The notes: generated by a model from the letters alone, not told the origin. 64,000 nt of DNA from Hyaloscypha bicolor E (GCF_002865645.1 NW_020194627.1:682001-746000), one strand, 5' to 3'. Positions 45,601 to 60,700 are shown, counted from the stretch's first letter. A program made the numbers and translations.

Positions 45601-48373
45601 GAATAAGTAGGCTATAATATTAATATAAAGGCCCTTAAATATTTTATAAAATACTATAAATAATACTAGAAATATAACTAATTATCCGGATAATTCAAGT
45701 TTAATCTAAGAAATAATATTAGCTTTAACTATTTTATTATTATTAATATTTTTTATATTTCTAATAAGCCTATACTCTATATTATTAATAAAGGTACTTG
45801 ATATTAAGCTAGCTAATAGCTCTAGAATATTAGTATAATATATATCTAAAATATATTTAAATAATACTAGATTAATAATTATTTAGGCCCTCTTAATTAG
45901 ATTATAGTAAATACCAGAAAGTAATTTATTAGTAAGGAATTTGCTTAGCTTGCGAATACTATAGGAACTAAAATTAAGATTATTTCTATAGAAGCTTATA
46001 ATTCTATTAGAATTATAGAATACTACTATAGCCTAATCCGATATATCTATTTTATTATTATAGCCAAAATTAATAGAATTAATAAGAATACTATATTTCA
46101 AATAGCTTTTAAGGCTATTAATAACTTTATAGGACCTAATAGTATTATCCTAATTCTTTTAGTTTATAGTACTTTACCTTAAATAACCGAATATAATACC
46201 TTATTATTTATTATATTATAGTAATTAGTAGTATTTAAGAAGGTAATAATAGAAATTCAGAAGCTTTAAACTAGATATTAAATTATAAATACTTTAAATA
46301 CCCGAAATAATTCTAGTATTACTAATATCTATAAACTATTTCTGAATTCGAATATTCTTATTTAGTATAAAGAAAATACCGGTTAATCTAATAGTTAGAA
46401 TAAATTATATAAGCTAGTAGCTATTAATAGAGAAGACTATATACTAGCTCTATTATATAATAATACTATCTTTTATTTAATCTCTATAAAGCCCTTTTAT
46501 ATAAGGGATATTAAGGTTATTACTAATAGCTCCGAACCTGAACTTGTTCCTAAATCTAATAATAAAGCTATAAATAATACAAGTATAATTCCTCCTGCTA
46601 TTTCTGCTATTTTACTAAAATATAGTAGAGGATATCTTTATAAGACCCCGGATATTATAGTATTTCTATAAAATAATAAACTATATAAGAATTCCCGTTA
46701 AATTAAAATCACTAGCTTTCTAGAAAAGAATATATTTGAGATTACTTTTAGATCTCAAATACTAAAGAAAATATATATCTTTAACTTCCGGTTTATTAAT
46801 AAGATTAAGAATAAGAGTATAGAGAAAGAGCTTAAGAAGTCAAGACTAGTTATCTAAACCTATAATAATAATAAGAAATATATAGTATTAATATAATTGC
46901 TTATTATTTAGTATATTAGCTAGAGAATTATTCTTAGTATTATTATTATAATAATAGATACTATAGAATTATATCTATATAATATCTTATAAGCTTATAT
47001 CTAATTAATAATCTTATTTAATTATAACTTCTATATTAATTCACTCTATAAGTTTACTAGAAAGCTAAATCTAAAAAACGATTCTATTCTAAAAGTTATA
47101 AAACTACTATATAGTATATTAGAAGCTAGGAACTACTAGTTTAAAACTTACTATTCCTATTATATTAATAAGCTTTCTATAAAATAGTTAACTTATAACC
47201 CTTGCTTCTTTTATAATAAATAACCCTTCGGAATTATTAGCCTTTAAACTAATAATACCTTATTTATTAGAACTAATAATTTTATAAAAATAGAGTAACT
47301 AAAACTCTATAAAGCTAAGTTCTTAGCTAAGGAATATAAATCTTTTGCTTTTAACTATAATTTTAAGTTTAATAGAGGTATTATTTATATAGATATTACT
47401 AGAATTACCCTAATATAGAAATACTAGTATAAAAACCTCTGAACTATTTTTATAAAGAATATTACTACTATAAATAGTAGAAATACTATTTATTAAAATC
47501 TCTTTATTAAGAACCAATATATTATCTAATATACTAGAGAAATATATATTGTATTAGTCTATTAACTAGAAGCTTTATATAACCTATTAATTACTATTTA
47601 AGCTATTAAACTTTCGGAAACTAATATAAAGGCATTTAATAAATATATTTAATAGAAAATTAAGAATACTATTAGAGAACTGAGATTTATAAAGCTAGTA
47701 AAGAAGTCCTTATATTTAATCGTTTTTATAAATACTTTATTTGCAAATAATAGAAATCTCTTTTCTTAAATTAGATATATTCTAGTTCTAGTAAATAGAA
47801 CTAAATATACTAATATTATCTACTAGTTCTTTACTAAATACAAGAGAATTACTAGAAGTATTCTAGCTTCGGAATTCTATAATATAACTTACGGTTTTAA
47901 TATAGGTACTTTAGTTAAATTTATAATTAATAGAATACTAGAAATAGAACTACTACTAGTTATTTATATGAATTCGAAGTTATTATATAAATATCTTATT
48001 AAATTAAGTACTATTTAAAAGAAATATCTAATAATTAATATAATATATCTCTACTAAATATACGAATAATAAAAGATTATAGAAGTTAAGTAAATTAAAA
48101 GAGAATTAAATCTTACTAATTCTATAATAAAATCGAAGCTATTAAACGCTTTTAAGTACTTTATTAATACGAATACTATATAATTAGATATAGAGAAATG
48201 AGTCAAATATAAATAGAACAGGAAATAGATATATAAATAGGAGAATATATATAGAGATTCTTTTAGTATCTAATATCTAGGTATCTGATATTTGGATATC
48301 TGGTATCTGGATATCTAGTATCTGAGTATTTAGTACTAGGCCGGATTAGAGAATATAAATATATAGGAAGAGA

Positions 48374-48412
48374 GGTTATATATAAAAGGCTATAGCCTTT
48401 AGTATATAATTA
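48374..48412. repeat. 38-bp hairpin repeat, copy 4 (inside CopE, inverted)
   Basis: GTTATATATAAAAGGCTATA is followed by a complementary half ending AGTATATAAT. It is at the same element position as the copy in CopA, read on the other strand. Confidence 0.55.
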
Positions 48413-48539
48413 AAACTTTAAAAATAATATAGATATATAAAATATTTGGGAGATCTGGTACTAGGCCGGATTAGGGAATTTATATATAATTAGAAAGAAG
48501 TATTATTTTCTGTTTTTTGTATTTTTAAAGAGTTTCTAG

Positions 48540-48850
48540 TATTAGTATAGCTATTTCTTTAGGAATTATATATATAGTTACGGGATATAGGATATAGGAT
48601 ATAGGTAATGGAATATAGGTAATAGAATATAAGTAATAGGATATGAGATACGGGATATAGTTATATAACCTTATATCCTATTAGTAACTCGACTAGTAGA
48701 TTAGACTTCTTTAGGTTTAGTAGATTTAGGAATTATATATTAATATTATAATATTATAATTCCTATTTCTAAATAATAACTTTACTAACATTATATAAAT
48801 AGTATTTCTATACCTATATAATAGTACTATATATTACTAGTAAACTAATA
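48540..48850 (+). repeat. CopE 3' LTR
   Basis: 311 bp, TATTAGTATAGC to AAACTAATA. Slightly longer than the 5' copy because of the internal tandem units. Confidence 0.85.
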
Positions 48851-50981
48851 GAAATAAAGGCCTAATAATATTTTATTATCTTTTATTTAAAGAAAATAAC
48901 TATAATTAAAAATAAGTATAAAATATATAATTCTAGACTTTTAATTATTATTCTAGTATTTTATATTTAGTAATATTATCTAATATATATTTAATATATT
49001 ATTATTATTAAAAGAAATTATAATAATTTAAAATATTTTATAATTAAGAAATAAAATAAATAAAAAGCTAGCTATTTTTAATTTTATTTTAAAATATTAC
49101 TCGAAATATAATAATTCTATTAATAGGCTATTAAACAAACCAAACTTTATAATAAATATAAATAAAAATAACTTATTATTTATATTTTATAATAAGTTAT
49201 AAAATATAGAATAAAGAGTTCTATAAATAGTAATAATAAAATATTATATTATTTCTATAATACTTTAATATAAAGTATATAAAAAAGAAAAGAAATATTC
49301 TTTAATTAATAAGATACTAAAAAATTTCAAAGAGAAAATTCGTTTTAATAATAAAATAGTACTAGAAATATTATTATTTGAGTTTATTATTAGTATAACT
49401 AGTTATAAATAATATATATTACGAATTCTAGTTATATAAATAACTAAGTTCGAAATAATATATAAGAAAAGTAAAAAAATATTACTTGAATTATTATTAT
49501 AGTACTAAAGACTTAATTACTTAATATAATATTAATAATATAAATAATTCTTAAAAGAAATCTTTATTAAAACTATTAAAACTTGAAAACTTAATATATT
49601 TAAATTATTAAAATAATGAAATACTATTTGTATATTAAATAAATCAGCTTTTAAAAAAGAATTATTATAAGTAAATTATAATAATCTTATAAATAAAGAT
49701 TTTAATATTAGTAAAATATTCGAGATTTTTTAAAGAAAATACTTTTTAGTAAAATATAAAAAAAGATATAAAAAACTATATTAGAACTTGTTTTATATAG
49801 TAATAAATTAAAATAAAGAAATATTTATTATATAATATATTTAATTTATTTCTTATTTCTTTTAAACTATAATAAGAAATTATTATAAATTTTATTATAA
49901 GGCTATTTCTTTTTAGGTTTAATAATATAATATATTCCGATTATTAAAAAGATTTCGGCTTCTAAACTAGTAGAACTATTTATATATTATATTATTAAAA
50001 ACTTTAGTATATTTATAAATAAGGTTTAATTAAGTTTATACTTTTATTTAAAGATTTAGTAATAACTAAGTATAATATTTTACTTATAAACTAATAAATA
50101 AATAAAAAATCTAAAACAAATTCTAGAATAATATTTAAAATATTATATTAATTACTAATAAGATAATTAAATAATAAAGCTTATTCCCGCAAAAGTTATA
50201 TATAATAATTTTATATATAATATGAATTTTATTCTAGTATTAAGCTATATATTAAAAATAATATTCTAGAAAAAATAGTATTAATAATATAGGAAAAAAT
50301 ATAAAGAATTTAAATAAAATAAGAAATATTAGAAAGAATAATAGTAAAAAATATAAAAAATATAAAAAAAATATTAAAATAAAAATATATTAATATAAAA
50401 TTCAAGATATATAATAAAATCATATTTTATATAAAGAATATTTAATAAATTTATTCTAGTATAAGGTTAGTAAATAAATATCTTAATTTCTTTAAAGTTC
50501 TAAAAATTATAAAAATATATAAATAAATATATTACTTGAAATTATTATTATTATATTAGATTTATAATATTTTTTATATTTTTCTTTTAAAATTATAATA
50601 TTTATAAGCTAATATTATAATAAAACCAGAACTAATTAAAATTAAGAATAAAAAGAAGTTTGAAATAAAATTTATTATAATTTATAAAGAAAATAAAAAA
50701 GAAAAAAGTATCTTATCTATTAAAAGAGCTATTTATTAGTAAATAATATATAGGAATTATTAAGTAATCTAGAAAATATAATTCAATAATTATAAAAATA
50801 CTTAAAAAAAAAATATTATAATACTATTAGCTAAATAGAAATATAAAAGATAAATGCTTTTATTAAAAGATTATTAAAAAAAAACTATATATTTATTCTT
50901 AAAAAAGCTATATAAAAATTATTAAAAACTTTAATTTTTATATTCTATAAATATCTTATTCTTATAATTAGTTTCAATTAT
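48851..50981. other. AT-rich degenerate DNA between CopE and CopF
   Basis: No gene or named element. It is Lys/Asn/Ile-rich in every frame with regular stops, i.e. probably an old mutated transposon. Confidence 0.45.
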
Positions 50982-51236
50982 TATTAGTATAGCTATTTCT
51001 TTAGGAATTATATATATAATTACGGAATATAGGATATAAGATATAGTTATATAATCTTATATCTTATTAGTAATTCGACTAATAAACTAGATTTCTTTAG
51101 GCTTAGTAAATTTAGAAATTATATATTAATACTATAATACTATAATTCCTACTTCTAAATAATAATTTTACTAACTATATATAAATAGTATTTCTATACC
51201 TATATAATAGTACTATATATTACTAGTAAACTAATA
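50982..51236 (+). repeat. CopF 5' LTR
   Basis: 255 bp, TATTAGTATAGC to AAACTAATA. It has fewer internal tandem units than the CopE LTRs. Confidence 0.8.
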
Positions 51237-54200
51237 CTAATTAGTTTATATATATAGATTAGAGAAGATTTTAGATTAGTTCTAAAAGTATTTAATAGCC
51301 TAAAATAAATCTAGTCTATTCTATATTAAAGAAGGGAACTATTTATTAACTTTATAAATGTATTTAATAGCCTATAGAGAAAATATCTAGTTTTTACTAA
51401 TTAATAAATAATTAGCTATTTAACTATCTATTTATTTAACTTCTACTATTCTTTAAAACCAACTTCTTTTAGTCCTAAGACTACCTTTTTAGAAACCATT
51501 TTTTCTATTTATATAATACCCGTATCTATAAGATCCTTTTTCCGAAATATATATCTTATATATATTCTTAAAGCTCTTTAACTACTATTTCGATTTTACT
51601 ATTAAATCGAGTTCTTTAAACTTTAGATCTTTCCGGAATTATAATATTTTATTTCCTAAATTTCTTATTATAAACAAAATATTTAAGGGCGAAATATTTA
51701 CTTTAATACTCTTAATATCTCTAGATATCTGGGGTATCTAATATCTAAACCAGGTATCTGGTATCTTAACTACCAGATATCTAATATCTGAATCAGGTAT
51801 CTAAACCAGATATCTGGATACCTTTACTACTAAACCCTTTCTATAAACCTATTATAAACTACTTTACCTTTGAATTCCTCCTGCTATAAAGCATATATAT
51901 ATATTAGAAAGAACCTGAACTCGGTTTAGTATAAATACTAATAAGGAAAAGAAGCTAATTGAGAAATAGAAGAATAGTATTAATCTAGTAACTATAATAA
52001 AGGCCGAACTTTAGAAATATATAATTACTAAAATATATTAGTATATCTTATATAGGAAGAATAATAATAATCTATAGAATCTATTCTAGGATAACTTTAA
52101 AAGCTTTAATATTATAATATATAATCTAATTAACTATATATTTATATAAAATCTTCGAGTCTAATTTCGGTATAATAGTATTTATATTAAATAGAACTAT
52201 AGAAACCTTACTATTATATAATTCTTTATTAGCCTTATCTAAAAAGAAATAAAAAATATATAGAATAAAGCTAATATTATTAATAATAATCTAATTAGAA
52301 TAGATCTTTTTTAGGGATCTATTATATTAGTTTATCTTATTTTAAATAGAACTAAATATAAGGAAACTAAATAATTTCAGTTAAGAAATCAAGATATTTA
52401 TCTATCTCTTTTAAATTAAGGCTATCTATTACTTCTATTTTTACTACTACTAGTATTACTACTAAATCCGAACTACTATTAATTAATACCTACTATTTCT
52501 ACTAGAAAGCTTATTAGGAAAATAATAAAAATATATTCCGAAATATAGAAATATAATAGAACTAATAGTAGTTTTAATTATAAACTTACTATTTTCTTTA
52601 ATATCTATTAATATATAAAGCTTCTAGAAAAAGTACTAGTAAGAGCTTTTCCTACTATATTAAAGGGCCTAATATAAGACTACTTCTATAATAACTAGCT
52701 TTTAAGCTATATATATAAAGAGGCCTATATAAATATCTATAGCTTCTTTAAAGGCCCCGGTTTTTATTATTGAAATTTAGATAAATGAAATACTATTATC
52801 TTAGTAATTATAATAGTAAAGAACCCTAAAAATATAATATTTAAACTTATTTAAATACTAATTAATAATCTATATAAATTATAGTATAGCCTTATTTCTA
52901 TTTTATAAAATATCGAATTTCTATATAATAAGATTATTATCTCCTATTAAGGCTTACCGGTATACTAATATATAGTTTCGGATCCTTCTAATAATCTCGG
53001 CTAGCTTATTAATAAGCTTTAATTATCTATTACTATTTATAAGAAAGAGTAATAAATTATTACTAAAACCTATTTTATTAATTAATAATACTATTCTTAA
53101 AACCCTCTAAACTACTATTTGTCCGGAAATTATTAATACAGATCCAGCTATAATTTCGGAACCTATAATAACTATTTCAAGTCCTATAATTATAATAATT
53201 ATATTTTAAAGTTGTATTTTATATATAAGAGATCCGAATACCGCTTATAGAAGTATATATTAGAGAAATAAGAGATTAAGAAGGCTTAATTTAAAAATAG
53301 AAATATTTACTAATTTAGATCCCGAAATACTTATAACTTTAATAAATACTTTAGTAATACTTATATATAGTATATTACTGAATTCGAAAAAGAAGAGAAT
53401 AATAAGAATAATAAAAATAAACTAATAAATAATACTTTTAAAATCTTATTAGTAGAAATAAATAAAAGAAAGAAATATTATTCTAATTTCTATTTTACTT
53501 CTATTAAAAGTTTTCTAGCTATTCCTATAGTCCCTATTCCTGCTATTCTTATAACTAATACTCTTATAAATAACCTTATTTCCCTTTCCCTTATATATTA
53601 GATAATAGGTAAAAACTATACTTTGAGTCTATTAAATAGATAAAAGATATCTAGATATTTTTAGTTAATAGTATATTAAAATATAATACTTATTATTTTT
53701 ATAAAATTATAATTAATACTAGAGCTTCTAGATTTTTAATTACTAGTTCTAACTAATTTCAAGCTTTATAGTAGACTAATAGTAGTATCTAACTTAATAA
53801 AACTACTAAAAGTTAAGTTAATATCTAGTTTAATATTAGATCTATATTTTCTATTAGATCTATAATAGTAAATATATTAATTAGACAAGTATAATTCTAT
53901 ATTATATCTATAAAAATTCTATTTCTATTTAGCTTAGCTAATATAAATAAGCTAGAAATCTATTTTAATAATCTTACTAATTATCTTATTACTTCTAATA
54001 AATATTTTATATTTATAGTATAATATTTTAAATATTTTTTCTTACTTTAGAATACTATACTATAAGGCTTTATTTCCGAATTCTTTACTTATAATTTCTG
54101 TTTTCTTATAAAAATCGAATTATAATATTTATACTATTATTTTGGTTATTTATTTATTAGTAAGCTCCGAAATATACTAGAATAAGCAGGCTATAATATT

Positions 54201-56908
54201 AATATAAAAGCCCTTAAGTACCTAATAAAGTACTATAAGTAATATTAGAAATTCAGATAATTACCAGAATAATTCAAGTTTAACTTAAGAGATAATATTA
54301 GCTTTAACTATTCTATTATTATTAATATTTTTTATATTTCTAATAAGCCTGTATTATATATTATTAATAAAGATACTTAATATTAAGCCGGCTAATAGCT
54401 TTAAAATATTAGTATATTATATATTTGAAATACCCTAAAATAGTATTAGATTAATATCTATTTAGGTCTTTTTAATTAGATTATAATAGATACCAGAAAG
54501 CAGTTTACTAATAAGAAGTTTATTTAGCTTATAAATACTATAGGAACCAAGGTTAAAATCGTTTCTATAGAAGCTTATAATTCCGTCAGAATTATAGAAT
54601 ACTATTATAGTCCGATTTAATATATTTATTTTATTACTATAGCCGAAATTAATAGAATTAATAAGGATATTATATTTTAAATAGCCTTTAAGGCCATTAA
54701 TAATTCTATTAGACCTAATAGTATTATCCTAATTTTCTTAATTTATAATACTTTATTTCGAATAACCGAATATAATATCCTATTACTAACTATATTATAG
54801 TAATTAATAGTATTTAAGAAAGTAATAGTAGAAATTTAGAATCTTTAAACTAAATACTAGATTGCAAATATCCTAAATACCCGCAATGGTTCTAGTATTA
54901 CTAATATCTATAAACTTCCTTTAAATTCAGATATTCTTATATAATATAAAAGAAATACTAGTTAATCTAGTAATTAGAATAGGCTATATAGGCTAATAGC
55001 TATTAATAGAGAGGACTATATACCAGCTCTATTATATAGTAATACTACCTTTTACTTAATTTCTATAAAGCCCTTTTATATAGGGGATATTAAGGTTATT
55101 ACTAATGGCCCCGAATCTAAACCTGTTTCCGAACTCTATAATAAAACTAAAAGTAATATAGATATAATTCCTTCTACTATTTCTGCTATTTTACCAAAAT
55201 ATAATAAAGAATACTTTTATAAGAACCCGAATATTATAGTATTCCTATAGAATAATAACCTATATAAGAACTCCTATTAAGTTAAAATTACTAGCCTTTT
55301 AGAAAAGGATATATTTGAGGTTATTCCCAGATCTCAGATATTAAAGAAGATATATATTTTTAACTCCCGGTTTATTAATAAGATTAAGAATAAGAATATA
55401 AAAAGAGAGCTTAAGAAATCGAGACTAGTTATTTAGGCTTATAATAATAGTAAGAAATATATAATATTAATATAATTACCTATTATTTAATATATTAGCT
55501 AGAGAATTATTCTTAGTATTACTATTATAATAATAGATACTATAAAGTTATATTTATATAATATTTTATAAACTTATATCTAATTAATAATCTTACTTAA
55601 CTATAATTTTTATATTAACCTATCTTATAAGCTTACTAGAGAGCTAAATCTAAATAATAATTCGGTTCTAAAGATTATAAAACTACTATATAGTATACCG
55701 GAAGCTAGAAACTACTAGTTTAAAACTTATTATTCCTACTATATTAATAAGCTTTTATAAAACAGTTAACTTATAACCCTTGCCTCTTTTATAATAAGTA
55801 AAATTTCGGAATTATCGGCCTTTAAACTAATAATATTCTATTTATCGGAACTAATAATTTTATAAAAGCAAAGTAACTAAAGTTTTATAAGACTAAGTTC
55901 TTGGCTAAGAAATATAAATGCCTTACTTCTAACTATAATCTCAAGTTTAATAGAGGTATTATCTATACGGATACTACTAGAATTACTCTTATATAGAAAT
56001 ATTAATATAAAAACCTCCGAACTATTTCTATAAAGAATACTACTACTATAAGTAATAGGGGTACTATTTATTAAGATCTTTCTATTAAAGACTAATATAT
56101 TACCTAATATACTAGAAGAGTATATATTATATTAGTCTATTAACCAGAAGCTTTATATAATCTATTAATTACTATTTAAGCTATTAAACCTTCGGAAACT
56201 AATATAAAGATACTTAATAAGTATATTTAATAGCAGATTAAGAATATTACTAGAAGACTGAGATTTATAAAGCTAGTAAAGGAGTTCTTATATTTAATTA
56301 TTTTTATAAATGTTTTATTTATAAATAATAGAGATCTCTTTTCCCAAATCGGATATATTCTAGTTCTAGTAAACGGAACTAAATATACTAATATTATTTA
56401 CTAGTTCTTTATTAAATATAAAAGAGTTATTAGAAGTATTCTAGCTTTAGAATTTTATAATATAGCTTACGGTTTTAATATAGGCATTTTAATTAAATCT
56501 ATAATTAATAAAATATTAGAAATAGAATTATTACTAATTATTTATATAAATTCGAAATTATTATATAAATATTTCATTAAATTAAATATTATTTAAAAGA
56601 AATATCTAATAATAAATATAATATATCTTTACTAAATATATAAATAGTAAGAGATTATAGAAGTTAAATAAATTAAAAAATAAATAAATTCTATTAATTC
56701 TATAATAAAATTAAAATTATTAAATATCTTTAAATATAGAGAAATAAGTTAAATATAAATAAAGCAGGAAATAAATATATAAAATAGAAGAATATATATA
56801 AAAATTCCTTTAATAAAAGTATTCGAGTATCTAATACTAGACCGAATTAGAGAACTAGTATATAATTAGAAGAAAATACTATTTTTTGCATTTTTAGAAA
56901 AGTTCTAA

Positions 56909-57176
56909 TATTAATATAACTATTTCTTTAAAAGTTATATATATAATTACGAGATTCGGAAAATGAAATATAAGTAATAAAATATAGTTATATAACTTTA
57001 TATTTTATAAATAATTCGACTAGTAGCTAGTTTCTATTAGGCCTAATAGATTTAGGAATTATATATTAATATTATAATATTATAATTCTTGTTTCTAAAT
57101 ATTAAATATTTTATTAACTTATATATTAATATTTTATAATTATATAATAGTATTATATATTTCTAATAAACTAATA
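56909..57176 (+). repeat. CopF 3' LTR
   Basis: 268 bp, TATTAATATAAC to AAACTAATA, clearly homologous to the 5' copy though more altered. Confidence 0.75.
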
Positions 57177-57239
57177 ATAATTTAGCTTTTAATCTTATTA
57201 GCTAATATAATAATTTAATAATTACTTATATTTCGTTAT

Positions 57240-57392
57240 TTATATTGTATTATATTTTAGATATATATAAAATTACTATTTTATTAAAGAAATATACTAG
57301 AAATATATTAGAAATATTTAGAAAACTAAGTCTTTTATAAACTAGTATATTATAAAATATATATATTCTTTTATAGCTTTTTATTTTATTTA
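57240..57392 (+). repeat. Gypsy LTR fragment, + orientation
   Basis: GAAATATACTAGAAATATAT...GTATATTATAAAATATATAT follows the middle of the gypsy LTR at 33,790-33,900. It is cut on the right by the microsatellite that follows. Confidence 0.6.
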
Positions 57393-57545
57393 TTTTATTT
57401 ATTTTATTTATTTTATTTATTTTATTTATTTTATTTATTTTATTTATTTTATTTATTTTATTTATTTTATTTATTTATTTTATTTATTTATTTTATTTAT
57501 TTTTATTTTATTTATTTTATTTATTTTATTTATTTTATTTATTTT
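57393..57545. repeat. 9-bp microsatellite ATTTATTTT
   Basis: About 16 units with two or three slips. It fills the gap between a gypsy LTR fragment and a copia LTR. Confidence 0.8.
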
Positions 57546-57550
57546 ATAAT

Positions 57551-57748
57551 TATTAATATAGCTATAGCTATTAATAGTTATATAATCTCGCGTTATATAA
57601 GTAATTTAATATATAAACTAGATTCTATTAGGCTTAGTAAATTTAGGAATTATATATTAATACTATAATATTACATTTTCTATTTCTAAATAATAATAAC
57701 TTTATTAACTTAATATAACTAGTATTATATATTACTAGTAAACTAATA
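57551..57748 (+). repeat. LTR-S: shortened copia LTR, + orientation
   Basis: 198 bp, TATTAATATAGC to AAACTAATA. It lacks the central tandem part and carries a GCTATAGCTATTAATAGTTA segment shared only with the LTR at 60,874-61,082, which lies in the opposite orientation. Confidence 0.7.
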
Positions 57749-60700
57749 ATTATTTATTTATTTTAATATATTTTAAAGCTTATTAATTAATAAATAACTA
57801 AAATAATAATATAAATATTATAATTTGATTTTTATAAAAAAGTAAATTATAATATAGTAAAAATTAAATATATATTTAATATAATTATATATTTTTATAT
57901 AATTCTTTAATTCTTTTATTCTTTTTATATAGCAAGTATTAAATAATTTAATATATATTTTATTTATATAATACTTTTTTAATTCGTAAATATTTCTTAT
58001 TAAACTTCTATTATATATTATATTTCCTTTTATTTCTTATTAATAATTAAAGAATTCGGAAATAAAGCTTTATAATATAATATTTTAAAGCAAGAAAAAA
58101 TATCTAAAACATTATATTATAAATATAAAGCATTTAGTAAAAGTAATAAAATAGATTTCTAATTTATTTATATTAGCTAAATTAAATAGAAATAAAGTTT
58201 TTATAAATATAATATAGAATTATATTTATCTAATTAGTATTTTTATTATTATAGTTTATATTTCCGATATTAAACTAGATATTAGTTTAATTTTTAATAA
58301 TTTTATTAAGTTTAATACTATTATTAATATATTATTAAGCTTAGAATTAGTTAGAACTAGTAATTAAGAATCTAGAAACTCTAGTATTAATTATAATTTT
58401 ATAAAAGTAATAAATATTATATTTTAATATATTATTAATTATAAATATCTGAGTATTTTCTATTTATTTAATAGATTCTAAGATATAGTTTTTGCCTATT
58501 ATCTAGTATATAAAAAAAATAAAAATAAAGTTATTTATAAGAATATTAGTTATAAAAATAATAAAAGTAAGAGTAATAGAAGAAGCTAAAAAGCTTTTAA
58601 TAGAAATAAGATAAGAATCTAAATAATATTTCTTTTCTTTATTTATTTCTATTAATAAAGCTTTAAAAGTATTACTTACTAGTTTATTTTTATTATTCTT
58701 ATTATTATTATTTTAATTTTAGTAATATACTATATATAAGTATTACTAAAGTATTTATTAAAGTTATAGATATTTCGGGATCTAAATTAATAAATATTTC
58801 TATTTTTAAATTAAGTTTTTTTGGTTTTTTATTTTTCTAATATATGCTTTTATAAATAGTATTCGGGTTTCTTATATATAAAACATAACTTTAAAATATA
58901 ATTATTATAATTACGGGACTTGAAATAATTCTTACGAGTTCCGAAGTTATAACTAGATTTATATTAATAATTTCCGGATAAATAATAGCTTAAAAGATTT
59001 TAAGAATAATATTATTAATTAATAAAATAGATTTTAGTATTAATTTATTACTTTTTTTATAAGTAGTAATAGATAATTAGAGCTTATTAATAAACTAGCC
59101 AAGTTTATTAGAAAGATCTAAAACTATATATTAATATACTAGTAAGCCTTAATAAGAAGTAATAATTTTATTATATAGAAATTTAGTATTTTATAAATTA
59201 AAAATAAGGTTATATTATAATTTATATAAGTTATTAATTAGTATTTAAATAAGCTCGAATATTATTTTTTTAGAGTCTTTTACTAAAATAATAATATTTT
59301 ATTTATCTAAATTTTAATAATAGAAACCGGGGCCTTTAAAGAAGTTATAAATATTTATATAGGCCTTTTTATATATATAGCTTAAAAGCAAATTATTATA
59401 GAAGTAGTCTTATACTAGTTCCTTTAATATAATAAAAAAAGCTTTTACTAGTATCTTTTCTAGAAGCTTTATATATTAGTAAATATTAAGAAAAATAATA
59501 AATTTATAATTAAAACTATTATTAATTCCGTTATATTTCTATAATTTAAAATATATTTTTATTATTTCTCTAATAAGCTTTCTAATAATAATAGTAGATA
59601 TTAATTAATAGAAGTTCGGGTTTAGTAATAATACTAGTAATAGTAAAAATAAAAGTAATAAATAGCCTTAATTTAGAAAAGATAAATAAATAGCTTAATT
59701 CTTAACTAAAAGTATCTAGTTTCCTTATATTTAGTTTTATCTAAAATGAAATAAACTAATATAATAGATTTCTAAAAAGGATCTATTCTAATTAGACTAT
59801 TATTAATAATATTAGCTTTGTTTTATATATATTTTCTTTTCTTTTAGGTAAGATTAATAAAGAATTATATAATAATAAAGCTTTTATAATTCTATTTAAT
59901 ATAAATAATATTATATTAAAATTAGATTCAAATATTTTATAAGAATATATAATTAATTTAATTATATATTATAGTATTAAAGTTTTTAAAGTTATTCTAA
60001 AATAGATTTCATAAATTATTATTATTCTTTTTATATAAGATATATTAATATATCTTAGTAATTAGATATTTCTAAAAATTACTTTTTATTATAATTATTA
60101 AATTAATATTATTTTCTTATTTCTTAATTAGTTTCTTTTTCTTATTAGTATTTATATTAAATTAAGTTTAGGTTTTTCCTAATATATATAGTTTATAGTA
60201 AAAGAGAATTAAAAATAAAATAATTTATAATAGGTTTATAGAAAAGGTTTAGTAATAAAAATATCCGGATATTTAGATATTTAATAAAGATACTAGATAT
60301 CTGGTTTAGATATCTAGTCTAGATATCTAATTTAGATATTAGATTTCCGGTCTAGATACCTAGTTTAGATACTACATATTCAGATATCTAAAGGTATTAA
60401 TTTTATTCTTAAATATTTTATTCTTAAATATTTTATTTATAACGAGAAATTTAGGAAGTAAAATATTATAATTCCGGGAGAATCTAGAGTTTAAAGAATT
60501 CGATTTAATAAAAAGATTAAAAATTATAATTAAAGAGCTTTAAGAATATATATAGGATATATATTTTAAAAGAGAATCCTGTAAATACGAGTATTATATA
60601 AGAAGAAAAAATGATTTCTAAGAAAGTAGTTTCAGGACCAAAAAAAGTTAGTTTTAAAAAATAATAGAAATTAAATAAATAAATAAATAAATAGCTAATT

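Larger units (their letters stand above)
42381..48850 (+). mobile_element. CopE: full-length Ty1/copia retrotransposon, RIP-inactivated
   Basis: LTRs 42,381-42,684 and 48,540-48,850. On +: gag near 43,300-44,500; a zinc-knuckle remnant near 44,655-44,720 (LYFIYKKPEYY where CF.C.K.GC is expected); integrase to about 46,000; RT from about 46,650, with 'KELKKSRLVI' and 'QLPIIQYISQRIILS'-like words after replacing TAG by Gln; RNase H ending near 48,200 with 'SKLLYKYLIKLSTI'. It is the best-preserved guide to the family. Flanking 5-mers ATAAG and GAAAT do not match, so no target duplication is visible. Confidence 0.88.
50982..57176 (+). mobile_element. CopF: full-length Ty1/copia, second subfamily, RIP-inactivated
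   Basis: LTRs 50,982-51,236 and 56,909-57,176. Body order as in CopE: gag, then RT from about 55,200 ('ELKKSRLVI' present), then RNase H ending near 56,730. The 5' leader (51,237-51,900) differs from CopE. It shares repeated ATCTGGTATCT/AGATATCTG words with the leader of the CopC 5' half, so these two form a subfamily. Flanks ATTAT and ATAAT are not direct repeats of each other. Confidence 0.85.
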
